A stretch of DNA of 64,000 nt, from NCBI RefSeq assembly GCF_000165485.1, contig NC_014623.1, positions 9,814,893-9,878,892 of the forward strand. Reading direction: 5' to 3'. Each line of letters begins with the position of its first letter. Positions within the stretch are counted from its first letter, which is position 1. The stretch is from Stigmatella aurantiaca DW4/3-1. GTDB lineage: Bacteria > Myxococcota > Myxococcia > Myxococcales > Myxococcaceae. Shown piece after piece: positions 51,888-62,734 of the stretch. A program made the translations under genes and the position numbers. The notes beneath the pieces were generated by a model. The model searched no databases. It was not told the origin of the DNA and worked only from the letters and a program-made list of their open reading frames with translations.

Positions 51888-52169
51888 GTGACACGAACGG
51901 TCCCTCCTTGGCTCATGGGCGCGCGGGTGCTGGGCACCGCGGCGCTCGTTGGCGCGCTGGCGCTCTCCCTGCAACCTGGCCTGGGAAGGCCCTGGCTGGG
52001 GGCGGTGCTCATCGGCGTGTTTCTGGTCCTGAGGCTGGGCGGCGAGTGGTTTCTCGCCCTGCGCTTTCCGGATCCCTCGGGCCGCCACCGCCGCTCGGCC
52101 GTGCTGAGCAGCGTGCTGGCCCTGGGCATCGTGGCCTTCTGGTTCTACGTCCGCTCGCGCGGCATGTGA
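51888..52169 (+). CDS. Small membrane protein, hypothetical
   Basis: A 93-residue protein with three membrane helices (ARVLGTAALVGALALSL, GAVLIGVFLVLRLGG, SSVLALGIVAFWFYV). The start is uncertain: GTG at 51888, ATG at 51915 and GTG at 51807 are all in frame, with no strong ribosome site. Its last 25 bases overlap the coding end of the LysR gene on the other strand. No family was recognised. Lies between the protease gene (divergent) and the regulator. Confidence 0.5.
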   Translation: MTRTVPPWLMGARVLGTAALVGALALSLQPGLGRPWLGAVLIGVFLVLRLGGEWFLALRFPDPSGRHRRSAVLSSVLALGIVAFWFYVRSRGM

Positions 52170-53065
52170 GCGCGCCGCCGATTCACCCTCAGGAAGTCGG
52201 CGAGCGCTCGCAGCTTCGGCGCCACGTGCGCACGGCTCGGGTAGTAGAGGAAGAAGCCGGAGAACAGCGGGCAGTACGGTTCGAGCACGGACACGAGGCG
52301 CTTCTCGGCCAGCAGCTTCCGCACGCGGCTCTCCGGGACGTAGGCGAGCCCCAGCCCGTCCACCGCGGCGCCCACCATCAGGTCCCACTCGTTGAAGAAG
52401 ACGCGGCCGTCGACCGCGAGCTTGAGGTTCTTGGCGCCGTCCTTGAACTCCCAGCGGTAGACGCCGTCCCCCGTCCTGCCGCGGGAATTGATGCAGTCGT
52501 GCTCGCGCAGCTCCCGCGGGTGCTTCGGCTTGCCACGCGCCGCGACATACGCTGGCGAGCCAACCACGGTCATGCGGATGTCACCGCTCACCGGGACGGC
52601 GATCATCTCGCGCTCCACCCGCTCGCCGACGCGGATGCCCGCGTCGAAACCGTTCTCGACGATGTCGACGAACGCGTCGTCGATGTGAAGGTCGGCCTTG
52701 ATGCCGGGATAGGCCGCGAGGAACCCGGCGAGGCGGGGGGCGAGCACCTCCTCGTAACCGTAGCGCGGCAGGGTCAGGCGCAGGGTGCCGGTGGGGCGAT
52801 CGCGCATCTCGCCGAGTGACTCGAACGCCTCGTGCACGCTCTTCATCGCGGGGCCGATCTGTGCCAGGAAACGCGCGCCCGCCTCGGTGAGCCCCACGCT
52901 GCGCGTGGTGCGCTGGAGGAGGCGCACGCCGACACGCTCCTCGAGTGCCCGGAGGATCTGACTCACCGCCGAGGGGGTCACCCGCAGTTCCGCCGCGGCC
53001 GCGGTGAAGCTGCGTTTCTCCGCCACCGCGAGCAGGGCCGTGAGGCCCGAGAGTTCATCGCGCAT
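52145..53065 (-). CDS. LysR-family transcriptional regulator
   Basis: A 306-residue LysR regulator. The helix-turn-helix is in the first 65 residues (SFTAAAAELRVTPSAVSQILRALEE, then LLQRTTRSVGLTEAG), and residues ~90-300 form the periplasmic-binding-like effector domain. The start at 53065 is supported by the family alignment. It is divergent from the SDR at 53139, and LysR proteins typically control such a divergent neighbour. The palindrome at 53104-53113 is a candidate site. Confidence 0.95.
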   Translation of the reverse strand: MRDELSGLTALLAVAEKRSFTAAAAELRVTPSAVSQILRALEERVGVRLLQRTTRSVGLTEAGARFLAQIGPAMKSVHEAFESLGEMRDRPTGTLRLTLPRYGYEEVLAPRLAGFLAAYPGIKADLHIDDAFVDIVENGFDAGIRVGERVEREMIAVPVSGDIRMTVVGSPAYVAARGKPKHPRELREHDCINSRGRTGDGVYRWEFKDGAKNLKLAVDGRVFFNEWDLMVGAAVDGLGLAYVPESRVRKLLAEKRLVSVLEPYCPLFSGFFLYYPSRAHVAPKLRALADFLRVNRRRAHMPRERT

Positions 53066-53103
53066 TCTTTAGAATAACTACAAAGCGCATCGAGATTCGA
53101 CGC

Positions 53104-53113
53104 ATTCCGGAAT
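53104..53113. promoter_or_regulatory. Palindrome in LysR/SDR divergent promoter
   Basis: ATTCCGGAAT is a perfect 10-bp palindrome between the LysR start (53065) and the SDR start (53139). It is a plausible half of a LysR-type T-N11-A operator, but no second site was recognised. Confidence 0.35.
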
Positions 53114-53138
53114 CCGGGGGCCTTCGTATCTTAGGGAC

Positions 53139-53984
53139 ATGAAAACCATCATGAGCCCACAGGGCAAAGTCTGGTTCGTCACAGGGGCGTCGTCTGGGTT
53201 TGGCCGCTGCATCGTGGAGGAGGCCCTCGCGCGGGGCGAGCGCGCCGTCGCGACGGCCCGGGATCCGCGCACACTCGAGGACCTCGTGGCACGCGCCCCG
53301 GATCGCGTTCTCGCGGTCCGGCTCGACGTCACGAAGGTCCACGAGGTCCAAAGCGCCGTCTCCGCGGCCCTGGGGCGCTTTGGCGCCATCGACGTGCTCG
53401 TGAACAACGCGGGCTACAGCGTGGTCGGCGCGGTCGAGGAGACGAGCGACGAGGAGCTCCGGGCCGTGTTCGAGCCGCTGTTCTTCGGCGCGGCGGCGAT
53501 GACGCGCGCCGTGCTCCCGCACATGCGCGAACGCCGCTCGGGCACGATCGTCCAGCTCTCGAGCGCGGCCGGGTTGGTGACGTGGGCGGGCGTCGGTGCG
53601 TACTGCGCGGCGAAACATGCGCTCGAGGCCCTGTCCGAGTCGCTGGCGAAGGAGGTCGAGCCGCTCGGCGTGCGGGTCCTGATCGTCGAGCCTGGCATGT
53701 TCCGCACGAAGCTCCTCGGCGCGTCGTTCCGGGCAATGCCCCCCCTGGAGGCCTACGCCTCGACGGTGGGCGCGATGCGCACGTACTCCATACAGTCCGA
53801 CGGCCAGCAGCCCGGCGATCCCGCCAAGGCCGCGCGTGCGATCGCGGATGCCGTCGCGGCGGGGGCTCCGGCGTTGCGCCTCCCCCTCGGCCCGGACGCG
53901 ATCGAATCGATTCGCGAGAAGCTCACCCAGGTCAGGGCGAACGTGGATCGCATGGAGCCGATCGCACGCTCGACGGTGTTCTGA
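53139..53984 (+). CDS. Short-chain dehydrogenase/reductase
   Basis: A 281-residue classical SDR with TGASSGFGRCIVEEA, NNAGYSVVGA, a Ser in QLSSAAG and the YCAAK active site. The C-terminal third (SDGQQPGDPAKAARAI, LPLGPDAIESI) matches a broad NADP-dependent oxidoreductase group. It is divergent from and probably regulated by the LysR protein at 52145. Its stop lies 16 bases from the convergent ychF stop. No specific substrate is indicated. Confidence 0.93.
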   Translation: MKTIMSPQGKVWFVTGASSGFGRCIVEEALARGERAVATARDPRTLEDLVARAPDRVLAVRLDVTKVHEVQSAVSAALGRFGAIDVLVNNAGYSVVGAVEETSDEELRAVFEPLFFGAAAMTRAVLPHMRERRSGTIVQLSSAAGLVTWAGVGAYCAAKHALEALSESLAKEVEPLGVRVLIVEPGMFRTKLLGASFRAMPPLEAYASTVGAMRTYSIQSDGQQPGDPAKAARAIADAVAAGAPALRLPLGPDAIESIREKLTQVRANVDRMEPIARSTVF

Positions 53985-54000
53985 GCCGCGAGCGGCCGGC

Positions 54001-55110
54001 TCAGACGTTGAAGCGGAAGTGCATGCAGTCGCCGTCTTGAACGACGTACTCCTTGCCTTCCACGCGCAGCAGCCCCTTCTCCTTCACCGCGGACTCGCTG
54101 CCAAGCTTGATGAGGTCCTCCCAGCGCATCACCTCGGCCTTGATGAAGCCGCGCTCGAAGTCCGAGTGGATGACGCCGGCCGCCTGGGGGGCCTTGAAGC
54201 CCGTGTGGATCGTCCAGGCACGGCACTCCTGCTCGCCCACGGTGAAGTACGTCTGCAAGCCCAGGAGCTTGTAGCCCGCGCGCACCACCTTGTGGAGCCC
54301 CGGCTCGGTGAGCCCCGCGCTCTCCAGGAAGCCGGGACGCTCCTCCTCGGGCAGCTGCTGGATCTCCGCCTCCATGGCCGCGGCGAGCACCACCACCCCG
54401 GCGCCCTCCTTCGCGGCCATCTCCCGCACCGCCTTCACGTGCACGGAGTCATCTTCCTTGCCGATCTGCGACTCACCGATGTTCGCCACGTACAGCACCG
54501 GCTTGTCCGTCAGCAGGAACAGCTCGCGGATGGCCGCGCGCTCGTCCTCGTTCAGCTTCTGCGCGCGCACGGTGATGGACGCGTCCAGCCCGGCCTTGAT
54601 GCGGTCGAGCAGCGCCAGCTCCGCCTTCGCCTCGTCACCCGCCTTGCCGCCCGTCTTCGCGTTGCGCTGAGCGCGCTCGCGCCGCTTCTCCACCGTCTCC
54701 AGGTCCTTGAGGCACAGCTCAATGTCCACCACGTCCCGGTCCCGGACGGGGTTCACCCCGCCCTCCACGTGGGTGACGTTGTCGTCCTCGAAGCAGCGCA
54801 GCACGTGCAGCACCGCGTCCACCTGGCGGATGTTGGCCAGGAACTGGTTGCCGAGCCCCTCGCCCTTCGAGGCGCCGCGCACCAGGCCCGCGATGTCCAC
54901 GAACTCCAGCGAGGTGGGTATCTTCTTCAGGGGCTTGATGAGGGCCGAGAGCTTGTCCAGCCGCTCGTCCGGCACGGGCACCACGCCCACGTTGGGCTCG
55001 ATGGTGCAGAACGGGTAGTTGGCCGCCTGAGCGCCCGCGGAGGACAGGGCGTTGAACAGGGTGGACTTGCCCACGTTGGGCAAGCCGACAATTCCAATGG
55101 AGAGCGCCAT
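54001..55110 (-). CDS. ychF: Redox-regulated ribosome-binding GTPase/ATPase YchF
   Basis: A 369-residue Obg-family P-loop protein. The N-terminal GTPase-like domain has GLPNVGKST, then NYPFCTIEPNVG and VDIAGLVRGA; a helical domain follows, and the C-terminal TGS domain ends CMHFRFNV. YchF binds ribosomes and hydrolyses ATP in preference to GTP. Length and order are standard. It lies downstream of atpF on the same strand, 51 bases after the atpF stop, but not within the ATP synthase function. Confidence 0.97.
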   Translation of the reverse strand: MALSIGIVGLPNVGKSTLFNALSSAGAQAANYPFCTIEPNVGVVPVPDERLDKLSALIKPLKKIPTSLEFVDIAGLVRGASKGEGLGNQFLANIRQVDAVLHVLRCFEDDNVTHVEGGVNPVRDRDVVDIELCLKDLETVEKRRERAQRNAKTGGKAGDEAKAELALLDRIKAGLDASITVRAQKLNEDERAAIRELFLLTDKPVLYVANIGESQIGKEDDSVHVKAVREMAAKEGAGVVVLAAAMEAEIQQLPEEERPGFLESAGLTEPGLHKVVRAGYKLLGLQTYFTVGEQECRAWTIHTGFKAPQAAGVIHSDFERGFIKAEVMRWEDLIKLGSESAVKEKGLLRVEGKEYVVQDGDCMHFRFNV

Positions 55111-55161
55111 GACGGCTCCTTGAACCCGCGCATGCGGCGGGTCACTTCCCTTCGCGGAAAC

Positions 55162-55710
55162 TTACGAGGCGCGGCGGCCGGCCTGCGCCGGGCCCGCCAC
55201 GGGCAGCCCCTGGACGAACTGCTCGGCCAGCGCGCGGTGCTTGGCGTCGTCCATGCGCTCGGAGAGCAGCTTGCCGGCCACTTCCATGGCCAGGTCCACC
55301 GCCATCGTGCGCACCTCGGCGATGGCCTTGAGCTTCTGGTCTTCAATCTCGCGCCGGGCCTGGACCTTGAGCTCCTCGGCCTCCTTGCGGCTCTTGTTCA
55401 TCAGCTCGTCGCGGTACTTCTCCATGTCCTGCTGGTTCTTGCGCATCATCTCCGCGGCCTCGCGGCGGGCCTCGGCGATGGCCGTCTTCTGGTCGGCCAG
55501 GAGCTTCTCCGCCTCGGAGCGCTCGCGCTTGGCGCTCTCGATGGCGCTGGAGATCTGCTTCTCGCGCTCCTCCACCAGCGACAGGATGGGTCCCCACGCC
55601 TTCCACCGCAGCACCACGGCCACGAGGATGAAGGTGACGAGGGTCCAGAAGATGAGGCCCGGGCGGACCTCCACGAAGCTGCTGGCGGCGAGGACGGAAG
55701 GCAGGAGCAT
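55162..55710 (-). CDS. atpF: ATP synthase F0 subunit b
   Basis: A 182-residue subunit with one N-terminal membrane segment (LIFWTLVTFILVAVVLRW) and a long amphipathic helix that forms the peripheral stalk (SAIESAKRERSEAEKLLADQ and similar, to about residue 165). It links the membrane F0 sector to F1. ATG 55710 is preceded by a suitable context; the frame is open to 55764. It is the last gene of an F0 run; the next gene downstream is ychF, not atpH, so the F1 genes lie elsewhere. Confidence 0.93.
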   Translation of the reverse strand: MLLPSVLAASSFVEVRPGLIFWTLVTFILVAVVLRWKAWGPILSLVEEREKQISSAIESAKRERSEAEKLLADQKTAIAEARREAAEMMRKNQQDMEKYRDELMNKSRKEAEELKVQARREIEDQKLKAIAEVRTMAVDLAMEVAGKLLSERMDDAKHRALAEQFVQGLPVAGPAQAGRRAS

Positions 55711-55830
55711 GGCGGCGTGTCCGGAGACGGCGGAGGAGAGGCGGGGAGAAACTTCCGGGTTCAACGTTCAGCGGGGACAGCGGGCCCGGCACCCCCACGG
55801 GGGCGCCGGACCGGACCTGGGCGGAAGCCC

Positions 55831-56061
55831 TTAGGTCTTGGTGGCCAGCAGGATGCAGACCACGAGCGCGAACAGCGTGGCGCCTTCGATGAGCGCCGCG
55901 GCGATGATCATCGTGGTGCGGATGTCGCCACCGGCGGCCGGCTGACGGCCGGTCGCGTCCATGGCGGCGGCGGCCAGCTTACCGATGCCGAGACCGGCAC
56001 CGATGATGGAGAGGCCGGCACCGATACCAGCGGCCAGGAAGGCAAGAGCGAGGTTGGTCAT
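55831..56061 (-). CDS. atpE: ATP synthase F0 subunit c
   Basis: A 76-residue proteolipid with two membrane helices. Helix 1 has the Gly-rich GAGLSIIGAGLGIGK; the loop holds ATGRQPAAGGD; helix 2 carries the ion-binding carboxylate E59 in AALIEGATLFALV. The absence of the helix-1 Gln and of a Ser/Thr directly after the Glu argues for proton rather than sodium coupling (inference). It lies 120 bases upstream of atpF and 138 bases after atpB, with hairpins in the atpB-atpE gap. Confidence 0.95.
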   Translation of the reverse strand: MTNLALAFLAAGIGAGLSIIGAGLGIGKLAAAAMDATGRQPAAGGDIRTTMIIAAALIEGATLFALVVCILLATKT

Positions 56062-56131
56062 GGGAGTGCTTCGTCTTTCTTCTTCAGGGACCCACTTGTG
56101 GGGGGGTCGTTGTGTCCCTTTGGGGCTACCT

Positions 56132-56184
56132 CCGGCGGACTCGCGTCCTCCGGGTACGGATGGGAGCCCCCGGAAGGGGCCCCC
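56132..56184 (-). promoter_or_regulatory. Two hairpins in the atpB-atpE intercistronic gap
   Basis: On the minus strand, 56132-56153 reads CCGGAGGAC-GCGA-GTCCGCCGG (9-bp stem with one mismatch and a GNRA loop), and 56162-56184 forms GGGGGCCCC-type stem of 3+5 bp around a five-base loop. They lie in the transcript between atpB and atpE. In E. coli, sequences in this gap raise atpE translation; a similar role, or RNA processing, is inferred. Confidence 0.5.
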
Positions 56185-56199
56185 TCAACTCGTCAGGCG

Positions 56200-57234
56200 T
56201 CAGGCGTGGGCCCGGCCATGGTCGTGGCTGGGGCCGCCCTCCTTGTGGCCGTGGCCGTGCTCGCCGTGCGCGTCATGGTGGTGGCCCATGGCCACGCCCA
56301 TGCCGATGAACAGCGCGGAGAGCATGGTGAAGACGTAGGCCTGCACGAAGGCCACGAACAGCTCCAGCAGGTAGATGCCCATGGCGAAGGGCACGCTGAC
56401 CAGCGCCACCGCGGGGTGGCCGAGCATGAAGATGAGGCCCAGCAGGAAGAACAGGACGATGTGGCCGGCCAGCATGTTGGCGAACAGACGCATCGTGAGG
56501 GCGAAGGGCTTGGTGAACAGGCCCAGGATTTCCACCGGAATCATGATGGGCCACAGCCACGGGGCCACGCCGCCCGTCAGGTGGCCCAGGTAGCCGCCCA
56601 AGCCCGCGGCGCGGATGCCGGCCACCTGCGTGAGGACGAAGGTGCAGATCGCCAGGCCCGCGGTGATGGCCAAGTTCCCCGTGGCGGTGGCCATCCAGGG
56701 CACCAGGCCCAGCATGTTCATGAAGAGGATGAAGAAGAACGCGGTGAGCAGGTAGGGCACGTACCGCGGGCCCTCCTCCTTGCCGATGTTCTTGATGGCC
56801 AGCTCGTCCCGGACGAAGACGATGAGCATCTCGAACATGTTGGCGCCCACCCCGCGCGGCACCAGCTTGCTCTTGTCCCGGTTGCTGAAGCCCAGGATGA
56901 AGAGGATGAGCAGCGCCGCGGCCAGCCACATCATCACCGTGTGCTTGGTGATGGACAGGTCCAGGCAGCCTGCGCCCAGCCCCGGCACCACCTCGCCGTG
57001 GTCCGTGCTCACCTTCGCGCAGGCCCCCTCGTGGAAGGGGATGAGAATCTCGGGCAGGTGGATGGACTTGTGTTCGTGGCTGAGGGGAATCTCGAACTCG
57101 TACTCGTGGGAGTCCGACACGTGGTGGAGGATGTAGCCGGCCACGTCCTCCTTGTGCTCGCCCTCCGCCGCGGCATCCGCGGCGAGCGCGGAGCCCGCGA
57201 TCAGACTGGCGAACAGAACCATTGCCTTGCGCAT
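56200..57234 (-). CDS. atpB: ATP synthase F0 subunit a
   Basis: A 344-residue membrane subunit, long for subunit a. It starts with a cleavable-looking signal peptide ([18 protein letters not shown]), then a ~100-residue periplasmic region and five or more helices. The essential Arg is in [17 protein letters not shown], and [17 protein letters not shown] completes the half-channel region. The last 28 residues hold ten His ([18 protein letters not shown] onward), which is not usual. Its ATG shares one base with the stop codon of the upstream atpI-like gene (TGATG), and a GGAGGCGAG site precedes it. Confidence 0.94.
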   Translation of the reverse strand: MRKAMVLFASLIAGSALAADAAAEGEHKEDVAGYILHHVSDSHEYEFEIPLSHEHKSIHLPEILIPFHEGACAKVSTDHGEVVPGLGAGCLDLSITKHTVMMWLAAALLILFILGFSNRDKSKLVPRGVGANMFEMLIVFVRDELAIKNIGKEEGPRYVPYLLTAFFFILFMNMLGLVPWMATATGNLAITAGLAICTFVLTQVAGIRAAGLGGYLGHLTGGVAPWLWPIMIPVEILGLFTKPFALTMRLFANMLAGHIVLFFLLGLIFMLGHPAVALVSVPFAMGIYLLELFVAFVQAYVFTMLSALFIGMGVAMGHHHDAHGEHGHGHKEGGPSHDHGRAHA

Positions 57235-57632
57235 CACTCGCCTCCGCTGGACGCCTTTTTCGAGGCGGCCAACACGTAGCTGACCTCTACCCACTGCAGC
57301 ACGACGTACACACCGAAGAACCCCACGACGAAGGCCGCCGCCGGCAAACCGCGCGACACCATCGCGTACAACCCCGCCCCCACCGCCACCGCCCTCAGGG
57401 CGAACACCATCCCCACCGCCTTGAGCGCCGCCTGGAGGCTGCGCCGCACCGCCCACCGCTTCAGCACCAGGGACACCACCCCGGTCATCCCCGCCATCCC
57501 CGCGCCCCACAGCGCCGCCCACCGCGTCTCCGGCACCACCGGCAGCGCCGCCGCCAGCGCCACCCCCACCCCTACCACCCCCGCGGCCACCAGCGCGTGA
57601 TTCTGGAAGGATTCCTCCGAGGGCCCCTTCAC
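57234..57632 (-). CDS. atpI: ATP synthase subunit I-like membrane protein
   Basis: A 132-residue protein with four predicted membrane helices ([66 protein letters not shown]). The start is a GTG at 57632 that overlaps the atpZ stop as GTGA; the longer frame (to 57911) is antisense to nothing but covers atpZ in another frame and is rejected. AtpI helps c-ring assembly or Mg2+ uptake in other bacteria. The stop overlaps the atpB ATG by one base. Its sequence is divergent, so the assignment rests mainly on context. Confidence 0.75.
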   Translation of the reverse strand: MKGPSEESFQNHALVAAGVVGVGVALAAALPVVPETRWAALWGAGMAGMTGVVSLVLKRWAVRRSLQAALKAVGMVFALRAVAVGAGLYAMVSRGLPAAAFVVGFFGVYVVLQWVEVSYVLAASKKASSGGE

Positions 57633-57895
57633 CGCCGCTTCCCCAACCGTGTCATCTCGTGGAGGAACGCGTAGAACCCCACGCAGATCCCCACCAGGCT
57701 CAGCCCCACCAGCAACCAGGGCTGTGTCCCCCACCACCGGTCCAACCAGTACCCGCCCAGCACCCCCACCACCGCCCCGCCCACCAGCTTCCAGACCGCC
57801 GCCATGTACGGCGCCGCCGACCTCATCTCCCGGGCCGTGGGGGACAGCTCGCTTCCCGGCTCCCGGGGTGTCTTGTCCTGGGGCTCTTGTGCCAT
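57629..57895 (-). CDS. atpZ: AtpZ/AtpI-family membrane protein
   Basis: An 88-residue protein with two membrane hairpin helices: [20 protein letters not shown] and [18 protein letters not shown], the pattern of AtpZ-type subunits that precede F0 genes. The Arg/Lys-rich C-terminus (TRLGKRR) is cytoplasmic. It is the first gene of the F0 run; its stop overlaps the next start (GTGA). Upstream, 57896-58141 holds the divergent promoter region with the sensor kinase gene; no clear -35/-10 was recognised. Confidence 0.88.
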   Translation of the reverse strand: MAQEPQDKTPREPGSELSPTAREMRSAAPYMAAVWKLVGGAVVGVLGGYWLDRWWGTQPWLLVGLSLVGICVGFYAFLHEMTRLGKRR

Positions 57896-58141
57896 CGGAC
57901 GCCTTCCCCACTCCCGGCTCAGATTCCAGATTTCACGCGCGCCGGCCGCTTAGCACTGAAGGCGCGGCCTGCGCAACCGCTACGCTCGGCGCACTGCGGA
58001 GGCCCTAGAAGGGCCCGGAATCCCTTTGGAAAGCCGGGGGGGGCCGCCTGAGCCCGGACGCCTCCCCACCAGCACGGGGGACTGGCCAGAGGTCGGCTTC
58101 CCCTGAGCGGGCTTGGGGTGCCATGTTCCGAGGCTGTGACG

Positions 58142-60763
<2,622 letters not shown>

Positions 60764-60799
60764 CGAGGGCCTGCCTGCCCAGGCGGTGCTCCGGATCCA

Positions 60800-61435
60800 T
60801 CAGGAGCGTTCGGAAGCCGTATCGCGCCGGCGCACCGAGCCCATCACGTAGTCGATCCACCGGTTGCTGATGCCGAAGTTGCGGTCCGGGCAGGCGAAGT
60901 GGTGCGCCATGTGGTGCGCGCGCAGCGCCCTGCCCCAGGCCGTGCGCGGCTTGAGGAAATGCAGCGCCCAGTGGGTGATGTCGTAGAAGAGGTAGGCCGC
61001 GACGATGCCGCAGAAGTACGGCAGCGTGACGGCGGGCTTGCCCACCCACCACAGCCCTCCGCCAATGAGCAACGCCAGCGGAATGCTCGCCCCCAGTGGC
61101 ATCACCAGCCGGTGAGGATCATCCGGATACTGATGGTGATAGCCATGCGCGATGAAGTGGAACTGCTTGGCCAGCCGCCCCTTCCCCTCCCAATGGAAGA
61201 TGAAGCGGTGGATGGCGTACTCCATCAGGAACCAGGTGAGGGCGCCCGCCGCGAACCCCTCGACCGCCAGCAGCGGCCGGGTCGTCCCACTCCACAGCCC
61301 CCAGCCCATCAAACCCACCACCACGGGGATGTAGACGATGGCGGGGGTCGCGGGGTGAATCCTCGAGCAGAACTCGAGGAAGGCGTTGTCGAACATCCGA
61401 CCCGATACGTGGCGTATGTACTCGTCGTTCTTCAT
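60800..61435 (-). CDS. Fatty-acid-hydroxylase/sterol-desaturase family membrane protein
   Basis: A 211-residue protein with about four membrane helices and the eight-His di-iron pattern: HRFIFH, HGYHHQYPDD, HWALHF and HHMAHH. It resembles fatty acid 2-hydroxylase (FA2H-like) in size and His spacing. It would oxidise a lipid acyl chain in the membrane. Myxobacteria make 2-hydroxy fatty acids (known chemistry). ATG 61435. It lies convergent with the sensor kinase and divergent from the YebC-family gene. Confidence 0.92.
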   Translation of the reverse strand: MKNDEYIRHVSGRMFDNAFLEFCSRIHPATPAIVYIPVVVGLMGWGLWSGTTRPLLAVEGFAAGALTWFLMEYAIHRFIFHWEGKGRLAKQFHFIAHGYHHQYPDDPHRLVMPLGASIPLALLIGGGLWWVGKPAVTLPYFCGIVAAYLFYDITHWALHFLKPRTAWGRALRAHHMAHHFACPDRNFGISNRWIDYVMGSVRRRDTASERS

Positions 61436-61539
61436 GGCGGCGCAATGGACCGTTCGTCGAGTTCCGTGCTGCGGCCTCAGACACGGGGGTGTCTATATAC
61501 CCTTTCTCCGCCGGATGGGATTTGTCGACGGGCTTTGAA

Positions 61540-61554
61540 TGACGCGTCGCGTCA
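61540..61554. promoter_or_regulatory. Perfect 15-bp palindrome upstream of YebC
   Basis: TGACGCG-T-CGCGTCA is a perfect 7-1-7 palindrome 88 bases before the YebC-family ATG and 105 bases from the fatty-acid-hydroxylase start. Nearby GGAGCGCTCC at 61632-61641 is a second 10-bp palindrome that also contains the ribosome site of the plus-strand gene. Confidence 0.5.
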
Positions 61555-61641
61555 CAGCCAAGGACCCACTGTTCACATCTATGAGAAGCACCCCTCGACG
61601 AGGAGCGCCGTGGGCCGGCTGAATCTGCTAGGAGCGCTCCC

Positions 61642-62340
61642 ATGGGCGCACAGTGGAAGCACAAGGGGCGTACCGAGAACGCCGCCGCCAAGGGGAAGAT
61701 CTTCACCAAGCTGGTGAAGGAAATCATGGTCGCCGCCAAGGGCGGGCCGGATCCCAGCACCAATGCGCGGCTGCGCATGGCCGTGGACGCGGCGAAGAAG
61801 GCCTCGATGCCGCGCGACACCCTGGAGCGCGCGATCAAGAAGGGCTCGGGCCAGCTCGATGAGCAGGTCAACTACGAGGTGGTCACCTACGAGGGCTTCG
61901 CGCCCCACCAGGTGCCCGTCATCGTCGAGTGCCTGACCGAGAACAAGAACCGCACCGCCACCAACATCCGGGTGCTGTTCCGCAAGGGGCAGCTCGCCTC
62001 CAGTGGCGCGGTGTCCTGGGACTTCAACCGCCTGGGCGTCATCGAGGCCTCGCCGCCCGCGGCGGACACTGACGCCGAGACCGCCGCCATCGAAGCCGGG
62101 GCGCAGGATGTGGAAAAGGGGGAGGAGGGCGGGGCGCGGTTCCTCACCGCGCCGACCGACCTGGACGCCGTGGGCCGCGCCCTCACCGGCCAGGGCTGGA
62201 CGGTGAGCGCCTCGAACCTGGCCTGGATCGCCAAGAACCCGGTTCAGCTCGAAGGGGAGGCGCGCGGCGAGGTGGAGTCCTTCCTGGAGGCGATCGACGA
62301 AGATGACGACGTGCAGAACATCTTCGTCGGCCTGCGATGA
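61642..62340 (+). CDS. YebC/PmpR-family protein
   Basis: A 232-residue YebC-family protein, shared by almost all bacteria. It has the N-terminal [47 protein letters not shown] and [12 protein letters not shown] blocks. Proteins of this family act as DNA-binding regulators or assist translation of proline-rich stretches. The N-terminus [10 protein letters not shown] differs from the common MAGHSKW, as in some delta-proteobacteria. ATG 61642 has a GGAGCGCTCCC context. It ends next to the PEGA lipoprotein stop. Confidence 0.95.
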   Translation: MGAQWKHKGRTENAAAKGKIFTKLVKEIMVAAKGGPDPSTNARLRMAVDAAKKASMPRDTLERAIKKGSGQLDEQVNYEVVTYEGFAPHQVPVIVECLTENKNRTATNIRVLFRKGQLASSGAVSWDFNRLGVIEASPPAADTDAETAAIEAGAQDVEKGEEGGARFLTAPTDLDAVGRALTGQGWTVSASNLAWIAKNPVQLEGEARGEVESFLEAIDEDDDVQNIFVGLR

Positions 62341-62718
62341 TCACATGCTGCTGGGAGCGGAGGACGTCCGCGCCTCCAGCTCATAGCTGTGCTCGGGGTT
62401 GTAGCCCATCACCCACAGGAACGGCACGAGCAGGAAGACGCCGCCAATGCAGGGGCCCACCTCGAACTGCTCGTTGCGTGAGATGACGGCCTCGAAATCC
62501 TCGTAGCCCTCCTTCTTGAGCCTCACGCGGGTCGAGGACCCCACCGTCTTCGTGTCCGAGTGGGTGTACGGCGTCGAGCCCACCCGGCTGCCATCGATGT
62601 AGACGGCCGCACCAGAAGGCTCGCTGCGGATGAGGGTCGAGCTGGTGCACCCCACGGAAAAGGTGAGCAGCAGGGAGGCCGCCACGAGACGCTGCGAAGA
62701 GTGTCCAGTCTTCAACAT
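62341..62718 (-). CDS. PEGA-domain lipoprotein
   Basis: A 125-residue lipoprotein with lipobox SVGC (Cys24). Residues ~30-90 form a PEGA domain (SEPSGAAVYIDGSRVGSTPY), a surface-layer-like fold; a hydrophobic stretch near the C-terminus (GGVFLLVPFLWVMGY) may be a second membrane contact. Its start is ATG 62718 with AAAGG 5 bases ahead. It is divergent from the YidD-like gene with only 16 bases between the two ATGs, so each promoter must lie inside or beyond the other gene. Confidence 0.85.
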   Translation of the reverse strand: MLKTGHSSQRLVAASLLLTFSVGCTSSTLIRSEPSGAAVYIDGSRVGSTPYTHSDTKTVGSSTRVRLKKEGYEDFEAVISRNEQFEVGPCIGGVFLLVPFLWVMGYNPEHSYELEARTSSAPSSM

Positions 62719-62734
62719 ATGCCTTTGGGATAGT

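Noticed and set aside
53985-54004. Short GC hairpin between SDR and ychF as bidirectional terminator
   Set aside because: Five-bp stem with two-base loop or long loop; too weak to support.
55831-56061. Sodium-coupled c-subunit
   Set aside because: No helix-1 Gln and no Ser/Thr directly after the helix-2 Glu, so proton coupling is the safer reading.
53836-57279. 1147-codon plus-strand open frame
   Set aside because: Antisense to ychF and the F0 genes; no recognisable domain and shadow-like composition.
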